DNA of 21,471 bases from a virus. The notes beneath the pieces are model-generated. The model had not been told where the DNA came from. It made no database searches and was given only the letters and a program-made list of their open reading frames with translations. Each line of letters begins with the position of its first letter. The stretch's first letter is position 1. This document shows, piece by piece, positions 15,385 to 21,471 of this stretch. The translations under genes were made by a program, and so were the position numbers. The stretch lies in the IMG/VR virus record IMGVR_UViG_3300027839_000077, positions 1-21,471 of that record; one strand, 5' to 3'.

Positions 15385-18300
15385 ATGCCGCTGTATAGCA
15401 TTCAAGGGCCTGATGGAAGAACTTACGAATTAGAAGGTCCTGAAGGAGCGACTAGAGAACAAGTTATTGCCGCTATTCAAGCACAGATGCAGGGGCAAAG
15501 CGATGAACTTAGTTCTTCTCTTGGAAGTCAACTTGCGTCTACCTATAGAGGTATAGATCGGAGTTCTTCCGAAGAGTCAGGGTTTATTGGAAATATTATG
15601 TCGGGCTTTGGTTCTGGTGTTGTTAACACTGGAGAGATGGCGGCGCTTGGCGGTGCCGCGTTGCTTGAAGAAGAAAACGAACTTGCCGCTCGTGAAAAGA
15701 TACAATCTGCCGCTGATTACCTACGTCCAGAAGGCGGGGATCAAGACGCTTTATCCTACAAAATATCCTCTGGTTTAGGTTCTGTTGTTGGTGCGCTCGG
15801 TGCCGCCGCAGGTGCTACGTATGGTGCAGGTGCTTTAGGTGCGGGTGCGCTTGCTGCAAGTGGAGCGGGTCTACTTACTGCTGCTGGTATTGGTGTCGGT
15901 GCAGGTGCGGGTGAAGCGAGTGAACGGGCACGTGCCGCAAATGCTACTGAAGAAGAACGTAATGTCGCTACTCTATGGGGTGCCGCAATCGGTTCTCTTG
16001 AAATAATACCTTTAGGTCGAATTTTAAAAGTTCCGGGCGCGACTAAGCTCATGGGCAAAATCGGCGGTAAAACTGTCGAAGAAGGTGGTAGTAAAATACG
16101 TAGCGCGTTGGCTACAGGTGGAGCAGAAGCCGCCCAGGAAGCCGCCGCCGCGTTCCTACAGAACATGAATGAACAGGGCTATAACCCCGAGAAAGAATTA
16201 TTAGACGCAGGCATAATCGACGAAGCCATTGCAGGTGGCGGTGCAGGTGTAATCGTACAGGGTGTAGTGGACTTTTTTGTTAGAGGACGCGCTGTAAAAC
16301 GATCCGCGACCGATTCTTCAAGCGACGTAGCAAGCGACGTAGCAAGCGACGTAGAAGGTATAATACTTCCAGAGACTGACCCTATAGAGGCTGAGACGTT
16401 AGCACGTGAGGCAGAAACATCCGCGCTAGAAGCTCAAGCACTAGAAGCGGCTGACCGTGGCGATGAAGCTACCTTTGAGCAGGCCAGTGCTGAAGCCGCA
16501 CAACCTGATCTGTTTACACGTGAGCTACAAGAAGCGCGTGAGGCCCGCCCAGAGGCGGCACTGCGTGGACAGTTAGAATCACAGGGGGCAGAACGAGTAC
16601 CACAGCAGGAGAGCATTACAGAGCCTGTGGCGGCACCCGCACAACCTACCCCCGTGCAAGAGGATATGATCGACCGTCTGGATAAGATGGAGATTGACGA
16701 TGCCGAGATCGCTGAGATCGAAGCTATGCTACAAGCGGATGCAGTAGCAGAGACAGAACTAAACAATATACGTGGACGACAGCAACAATACAAAGATGCG
16801 GGTGGTAGGCGTACGGCAGTGCTCGAAAAAGTGCTCCGTGGCTCGTCTACAAGCAGTATCGTCAATACTCAAAAAGTATTTGTGAAGGCACTTGAAGCTG
16901 AAGGTATTAAACCTGATTCGCTTGCGGTGAAAGTAAATCCTAAGACCAAACTTACAAACCGCGAAGAACGTGCAATTAAAACTCATGTTGGTGAAATTAA
17001 ACGTAAACGCCCACCACGATTAAAAGTCCAAGAAGTGCTTGCTGAACCAGAACCTGAAACCATTAAATCTCCACCAGAGGCTACACAACTTGAGGGCATA
17101 GAAGCACGTATTCCAGAGCGTACAGATAAATCTGTTACCCCGTCACAGGTGTCGTTCCCTGGTATGGGCCGTAAGAAGACGCCACCTGTAAAGGAGACAC
17201 CACCTGCTCCAAATACAATAACAAAAGAATTTATGGATGACCTTGGTATCGCGCCAAAGGCACCAATACGAAAACGCGCAGGAGGTAAAGACCTTAACGA
17301 TCCTACGATCCGCGAACAGTTTGTTGCATTCGCTAACAACAGCAAAGTACCTGAACAAACTCGGCTGAATGTAGCTCGGAAACTTGAGGGCGTGCCAGAA
17401 GCACAGCTTGAGTTATTCCAACCTCAGTCGCGTAAGCGCACTGCACCTGCTGAAGGAGGCACCAATGGGACGACTAGGACAGCTCAGCCAACAACAAGTG
17501 GAGCTAGCGTTCAAATTCCTAGACCATTTGGGGGGGCCACACCTGCCACTGTTACCGCCCAGCCAAGTACCGAAGGGCTTACGCCACCTAGAAGAAGAAG
17601 AGTGGCAGATGCTGAACGACGCACTAGCGATTCTGTACGAGGAGAAGGAGCACAGCAATCTGCACTAGACCCACCAGAACCAATCGCGCTACCAAAAATA
17701 GAAACGCCAAAGCGTGAGACTAAGAAGAAAGCTACGGCTAAGAAACCCGTACGTAGGGTAGCGGCAAAGAAGAAACTGGTATCTGACGCGCCTGCTGCGC
17801 TGCCTGAGTCAACTACCACACCAAAGCAAGTTACTACAAAAGATTCAGCGAAGAAGAAGACAACCTCTACGACGCGTAAAGTCACGCCTGTACTGGAGGC
17901 AAAGAAAACTACACCTGCGTTAGCTCCTACTAGGGCGGAAGCAGATAAACAACTTACTGAGCGGTTTGACCAACAGCCAGAACCAGTCAGACAATTTGCA
18001 GCGCAGACTAGCCAAGAGTTTAGCGCAATTGTGGGCAAGGAAAGAACTACGCCCAACGACAAACTAAAGATACTTACACTACTAACCCAAGGTACAACAG
18101 CACGTGATAAGTTGGGTAGGGCTGTGGCAACGTATTTAGGTAAGGTTCCTCGCCCCACTGACGGTCTATACATGGCTATCTTTGATGTAGCGAACGTCAC
18201 CTCACAATTCCGTAAAACTCCTGATACGCCTCAAGCTGAAGTTGATTTCTTCCAAGGCATGGGTAACAAACCCGCGCAACAAGTGCTTGATTGGGCTAAA

Positions 18301-21300
18301 GCTAACTTATCGCCAGAGACAAATAAGTGGATAGACGAGACCCTCGCTAAAGAAATACGCGAGATACAAAGGATTGAAAGCACTGACTATGTTGAGATGT
18401 TCCGTAAACGTGATGCCGCGTTAGCCGCTAAAGAAATGGCAGAACAAACGCAGATCGAAGCTGAGATGCGTCAAGACGTACGTGCCAACCTAGATGCACT
18501 GGCCCGCATGTTCGAGAAGAAGCTAGCACGTGGTTCTGTTATGGGACTCGACGTGCCGTTACACCCCGGGGTACGTGGACTATTACGTGCGGGCAACTTA
18601 AAGGGCGCGTTACGAGCACTGTCGGCTACAACACCGGATAAACGCATAGCACAGATGGCTAACAAATTAGCCAAGGTCGTTGGCGAGACTAAAGTAGAAG
18701 TTGTTAAGGACTTAAAGACTGCGGCAGGTGAACCCGTTGCAGGCTTGTTTGATCCAGAGACCAACACAATCAAGCTCGACTCTGAAATCGGCATGAACCC
18801 CCACGTGTTGTTGCATGAGATGACCCATGGGGCGGTGTCTGCTACGTTATCGAACAAGAACCACCCTATGACGCGCCAGCTCACGAAGTTATTTGAGGAT
18901 GTTAAACCATATCTTGATACTGCGTATGGTGCCAAAGATGTAGACGAGTTCGTGTCCGAAGCAATGTCGAACCCCGAGTTCCAAGCTAAGTTAGCTAAGA
19001 TCAACCCTAACGGTACAGAGGTAAACGCTCTACAACGCTTCTTTAACAGTGCAGGGAACTTCTTACGTAAACTTGTTGGTATGCAACCTAAGAAGATTGA
19101 ATCAGCGCAAACAGCCGCTGACAGGCTTGTAGATGGCATACTTGCACCTGCTCCCCAGTTCCGTAACGCCAATGAACTGCCAATGAACTCTACGGCAAAG
19201 GGGGTTAAAGAAGAGATGAAAGGAATAGATGATACGCAAAAAGCGTTACATCTACCTCTGACTGATAAATTCCGTGAGGAGTGGGCTGATGGTATGTTCG
19301 ATTCGCTCTCCAGTTTGGGAGGAGAGCTAACAACTATCAAATTAAAATTACTGGATTCACAGGCTCTTAGCGATGTAGCTAAAAGAGCTGACACCAAACT
19401 AGGTAAACTTGCGTTAGAGTTTCACGAGTTGATGGAGCGACAAACTGGCTCAATATCACGTGCTGACGACTTTGTACGTGGTCAAGTAAAGGTTGTAGAT
19501 AAGTGGATCGCTAGTCTTGGTGGTATTAAAGAGAAGCAAAAGAACCTTAACGATTTAATATACAGCCAAGAGTACGGGGCTACTATCTATCAGGTAGACC
19601 CAACTAAACCCCGTAGCACATATAAAGATAAGACAGACGAAAGCGGTAACAGCTTAGAAAAAGTTTGGGATGCGCAACGTAAGGACTGGAATGCACTAGG
19701 TCCTGATGGGCAGAAAGCCTACCGCACGATGCGTGACCTGTACCGTGACCTGTACGGAAAACTTAAAGATGCGATTAACGGGCGTATTGACGCAGCACTA
19801 CGTGATAACCCTGATGCAGCCGCAGAGCTAAAGAAAGAAGTATTTGCTAAGTTGTTTGATGGTAATACATTAGATGTTTATTTCCCGCTGTTACGTGAAG
19901 GCCCTTACAAATTAGAGTTCCAATATAAAGACAGCGCGGTCAAATCAGAGAACGCTAAGTATGTGTTCCAGATGTTTGACAGTAAACGGCAACGCGACCG
20001 AGTTTTAACCGAGTTAAAGAAAGACCCCAAGGTTATATCAAATACTGTTAAAGGTATGGATGGTGACTTTAAAACGTCTGACTTTAACAACGCACCGTCA
20101 TCCTCATTTGTAAAACAAGTGCTTGATTCATTAAGTGCAAACAATGTTGATGACACAGTACAATCTGAAATCATGCGTCTATTCATTGATGCGCTACCGG
20201 AGTCATCATTCGCTAAGTCCCTGCAAAAACGTAAGGGTACGCCCGGATATATGCAGGATGCGGTCTATGCTATGAAGAGCAAAGGCTTTGATTTGGGTAT
20301 GCAGGTAGAGAAGTTAAAGTACAACGCGCTTATTCAAAGTATGGAGGTACGTCTTAACGAACTAGAAGTGCCTGACTATAAAGGAGCTAGCGCGTGGATT
20401 GGCGGCGTTGGAGCTGGAAAAGACTTACAATTCAATACAATACGTGAAGAAATTAAAATACGCATGAACTTTGCCAAGTATGGCGCAAAGATGAAAGGTG
20501 TTGAGCGGTATGTTCGTACGTTTAACCAAACCGCGTTTGTAGGCACAATCGGCTTTAACACAGCTTCTGCAATGGTGCAGACAGCGCAGACCCCGATGTT
20601 TACCTATCCGATGCTTGGAGCACGGTACGGGTACAAGAAAACATACAACGAAATTATGAACGCTGTATCGTTTGTGATAGGCGCACGGGGCTACGGCGAG
20701 ACTATATTAGAAAAAATATCAGTCGCACACGGGTTAGATGCCTACTATGACATCACCGATAATGGTGACTTTGTTGTCAAAAAAGATAAAGACATACCTG
20801 CGGAGCGTCTAAAAGAGTTAGAGCGTATGGCTCCACTGGTGCGTATGGCGTCGGAACGTGGACACCTTAAACAATCATATACCTTGGCCGCTCTCGGACA
20901 TCAAGAGGGCGGTAAAGCACGTAGAACTGACACGGCAGCACGTAAATTAGCTGCGGTGCTTGATTGGGCTACGGGTATATCTGCCATGTTGTTTAACCAA
21001 GCAGAACGCTTTAACAGGCAGGTGACTATGGTTGCGTCATACAATTTGGCGTTAGAACGTATTGCGGCTGATAACCCCAAGATGCCTACGGCTGAACAAC
21101 AAAACCTAGCGGCAGTAGAGGCACTATTCGATACACAAGAATACAATGGTGGTTCTACCCTTGAGACTGCACCACGTATCACGCAAGAAGGTATTGGGCG
21201 TGTTGCCGGTATGTACAAGACCTATGGGCTACGTATGTACTACACGATGTTCAAATCTGCGCGTGACTTACTGGCATTAGAGAGTGACGCCGAAACTCGT

Positions 21301-21471
21301 AAGATAGCCGCAAAACAAATTGCGGCTGTACATCTGTCTTCATTGTTCTTTGCAGGGGTGCACGGTGTTCCATTATACGGTGCTGTGCAATTACTAGCAG
21401 ACTTGCTCCTATTTGATGATGATAAAGACGACACTAACGCAATTGTCCGCAACGCTGTCGGAGAAGGTTGG
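15385..21471 (+). CDS. Giant polyvalent ejected protein with zinc-metallopeptidase motif (partial, at least 2029 residues)
   Basis: The frame is open from ATG 15385 (SD AGGGGG at 15371-15376) to the right edge; the stop is missing. Order: a small N-terminal module (YSIQGPDGRTYELEGPEGAT, REQVIAAIQ); a Gly/Ala-rich hydrophobic region (about 128-185); an amphipathic segment (about 236-300, GAEAAQEAAAAFLQN); a long disordered linker (about 310-860) ending in Lys-rich KKKATAKKPVRRVAAKKK; a helical domain; a metallopeptidase-like block with strand GLFDPETNTIKLD, HEMTHG (His1144, Glu1145, His1148) and candidate third ligands E1188 and E1192 in DEFVSEAMSN; and an alpha-helical C-terminal region with TFNQTAFVGTIGF, FNRQVTMVASYNLAL and a hydrophobic stretch (about 1977-2010). 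HExxH peptidase domains are known in large polyvalent phage proteins delivered with DNA. Placement last in the ejection cluster recalls T7 gp16 and P22 gp16. A second gene is embedded at 17465-17668. Confidence 0.72.
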   Translation, partial: MPLYSIQGPDGRTYELEGPEGATREQVIAAIQAQMQGQSDELSSSLGSQLASTYRGIDRSSSEESGFIGNIMSGFGSGVVNTGEMAALGGAALLEEENELAAREKIQSAADYLRPEGGDQDALSYKISSGLGSVVGALGAAAGATYGAGALGAGALAASGAGLLTAAGIGVGAGAGEASERARAANATEEERNVATLWGAAIGSLEIIPLGRILKVPGATKLMGKIGGKTVEEGGSKIRSALATGGAEAAQEAAAAFLQNMNEQGYNPEKELLDAGIIDEAIAGGGAGVIVQGVVDFFVRGRAVKRSATDSSSDVASDVASDVEGIILPETDPIEAETLAREAETSALEAQALEAADRGDEATFEQASAEAAQPDLFTRELQEAREARPEAALRGQLESQGAERVPQQESITEPVAAPAQPTPVQEDMIDRLDKMEIDDAEIAEIEAMLQADAVAETELNNIRGRQQQYKDAGGRRTAVLEKVLRGSSTSSIVNTQKVFVKALEAEGIKPDSLAVKVNPKTKLTNREERAIKTHVGEIKRKRPPRLKVQEVLAEPEPETIKSPPEATQLEGIEARIPERTDKSVTPSQVSFPGMGRKKTPPVKETPPAPNTITKEFMDDLGIAPKAPIRKRAGGKDLNDPTIREQFVAFANNSKVPEQTRLNVARKLEGVPEAQLELFQPQSRKRTAPAEGGTNGTTRTAQPTTSGASVQIPRPFGGATPATVTAQPSTEGLTPPRRRRVADAERRTSDSVRGEGAQQSALDPPEPIALPKIETPKRETKKKATAKKPVRRVAAKKKLVSDAPAALPESTTTPKQVTTKDSAKKKTTSTTRKVTPVLEAKKTTPALAPTRAEADKQLTERFDQQPEPVRQFAAQTSQEFSAIVGKERTTPNDKLKILTLLTQGTTARDKLGRAVATYLGKVPRPTDGLYMAIFDVANVTSQFRKTPDTPQAEVDFFQGMGNKPAQQVLDWAKANLSPETNKWIDETLAKEIREIQRIESTDYVEMFRKRDAALAAKEMAEQTQIEAEMRQDVRANLDALARMFEKKLARGSVMGLDVPLHPGVRGLLRAGNLKGALRALSATTPDKRIAQMANKLAKVVGETKVEVVKDLKTAAGEPVAGLFDPETNTIKLDSEIGMNPHVLLHEMTHGAVSATLSNKNHPMTRQLTKLFEDVKPYLDTAYGAKDVDEFVSEAMSNPEFQAKLAKINPNGTEVNALQRFFNSAGNFLRKLVGMQPKKIESAQTAADRLVDGILAPAPQFRNANELPMNSTAKGVKEEMKGIDDTQKALHLPLTDKFREEWADGMFDSLSSLGGELTTIKLKLLDSQALSDVAKRADTKLGKLALEFHELMERQTGSISRADDFVRGQVKVVDKWIASLGGIKEKQKNLNDLIYSQEYGATIYQVDPTKPRSTYKDKTDESGNSLEKVWDAQRKDWNALGPDGQKAYRTMRDLYRDLYGKLKDAINGRIDAALRDNPDAAAELKKEVFAKLFDGNTLDVYFPLLREGPYKLEFQYKDSAVKSENAKYVFQMFDSKRQRDRVLTELKKDPKVISNTVKGMDGDFKTSDFNNAPSSSFVKQVLDSLSANNVDDTVQSEIMRLFIDALPESSFAKSLQKRKGTPGYMQDAVYAMKSKGFDLGMQVEKLKYNALIQSMEVRLNELEVPDYKGASAWIGGVGAGKDLQFNTIREEIKIRMNFAKYGAKMKGVERYVRTFNQTAFVGTIGFNTASAMVQTAQTPMFTYPMLGARYGYKKTYNEIMNAVSFVIGARGYGETILEKISVAHGLDAYYDITDNGDFVVKKDKDIPAERLKELERMAPLVRMASERGHLKQSYTLAALGHQEGGKARRTDTAARKLAAVLDWATGISAMLFNQAERFNRQVTMVASYNLALERIAADNPKMPTAEQQNLAAVEALFDTQEYNGGSTLETAPRITQEGIGRVAGMYKTYGLRMYYTMFKSARDLLALESDAETRKIAAKQIAAVHLSSLFFAGVHGVPLYGAVQLLADLLLFDDDKDDTNAIVRNAVGEGW
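16321..16356 (+). repeat. Three tandem 12-bp units in the giant gene linker
   Basis: AGCGACGTAGCA occurs at 16321-16332 and 16333-16344, then with one change at 16345-16356. It encodes SDVASDVASDVE after a Ser/Asp-rich stretch, at the boundary between the hydrophobic N-terminal region and the disordered linker. It looks like slippage in a linker with little structural constraint. Confidence 0.85.
17453..17459 (+). promoter_or_regulatory. Perfect Shine-Dalgarno (AAGGAGG) for the embedded gene
   Basis: AAGGAGG ends 5 bases before the ATG at 17465, an optimal spacing. It lies inside the coding sequence of the giant protein, where a full-strength ribosome-binding site would have no purpose unless it starts internal translation. 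Looking through the window for comparable AGGAGG-type sites, I found no other out-of-frame internal case followed at the right distance by ATG and a frame of useful length. Confidence 0.65.
17465..17668 (+). CDS. Embedded out-of-frame small gene (67 residues) inside the giant gene
   Basis: A 67-codon frame lies wholly inside the giant gene in a different reading frame and follows a perfect SD (AAGGAGG, 5-base spacing). The peptide looks like a folded, mostly helical, acidic protein: MGRLGQLSQQQVELAFKFLD, a Gly/Pro-rich turn (LPLLPPSQVPKGL), then an amphipathic helix with EEEEWQMLNDALAILYEEKE and a final HSNLH. Small proteins with an 'EEW-L---L--L--EK--S--H' ending are familiar to me from related marine phages, though this is memory rather than a search. 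In the giant frame the same DNA encodes low-complexity Thr/Pro/Arg linker. GC here is about 55% by hand count, apparently above the surroundings. It may be a small virion, chaperone or regulatory protein; the function is unknown. The wider frame is open from 17384, but only the ATG at 17465 has an SD. Confidence 0.62.
   Translation: MGRLGQLSQQQVELAFKFLDHLGGPHLPLLPPSQVPKGLRHLEEEEWQMLNDALAILYEEKEHSNLH

Noticed and set aside
17511-18200. 229-codon - strand frame
   Set aside because: It is the complement of the Lys/Thr/Pro-rich linker, yielding Val/Ser/Phe-rich sequence without motif or start signal.
18471-19397. 308-codon - strand frame opposite the giant gene
   Set aside because: Ser/Leu/Ala-rich composition typical of an antisense shadow, no SD, and it opposes the HEMTHG-containing region that is clearly coding on the + strand.

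Overview
This window is a block of tail and DNA-ejection genes from a tailed phage (or its prophage or metagenomic contig). Every gene I can support lies on the + strand. They are packed with TAATG, ATGA or few-base junctions and Shine-Dalgarno (SD) sites, and there are no tRNAs, integrase or CRISPR. The proteins resemble families common in uncultured marine phages, such as the hub with a 'DVTFAATNGSA' insertion and the Gln/Ala-rich protein with 'AGAYGGTRHAL'. The host cannot be read from the sequence; an aquatic proteobacterium is a guess.

Layout. Positions 1-372 hold the end of a small membrane protein and a zinc-ribbon protein. Positions 380-2865 encode a large beta-rich hub-like protein followed by a short fibre or needle with a C-terminal C1q/TNF-like jelly-roll. 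That order matches the gp10-gp26 pair of P22/Sf6-type podoviruses, where ejection-protein genes come next. Positions 2873-4347 interrupt the virion genes with a metabolic cassette: a candidate sigma70 promoter, an acyl carrier protein (ACP) and a beta-ketoacyl-ACP synthase that keeps its catalytic residues. A 155-residue protein of unknown function follows. Positions 4818-15372 hold the likely internal or ejected proteins: a 2313-residue giant with about 17 'YVDPR' repeats, then proteins of 269, 291 and 584 residues. Between the last two is a 45-codon mini-gene that coincides with a long bulged hairpin. From 15385 to the right edge runs an open frame of at least 2029 codons. It encodes a polyvalent ejected-type protein with an HEMTHG metallopeptidase motif, a histone-H1-like basic linker and hydrophobic C-terminal segments.

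How it may work together. The hub and needle would plug the portal. The giant proteins would leave the capsid with the DNA, cross the envelope and enter the cell. The ACP-ketosynthase pair could alter host fatty-acid synthesis or supply acyl groups for a phage-specific modification.

The most notable observations are the ACP-ketosynthase cassette inside the tail operon; a 67-codon gene at 17465-17668 with a perfect SD, embedded out of frame inside the giant gene; the bulged hairpin at 13451-13520; and the giant repeat protein with an EF-hand/dockerin-like loop. All functional calls rest on motif reading by eye, without database searches.
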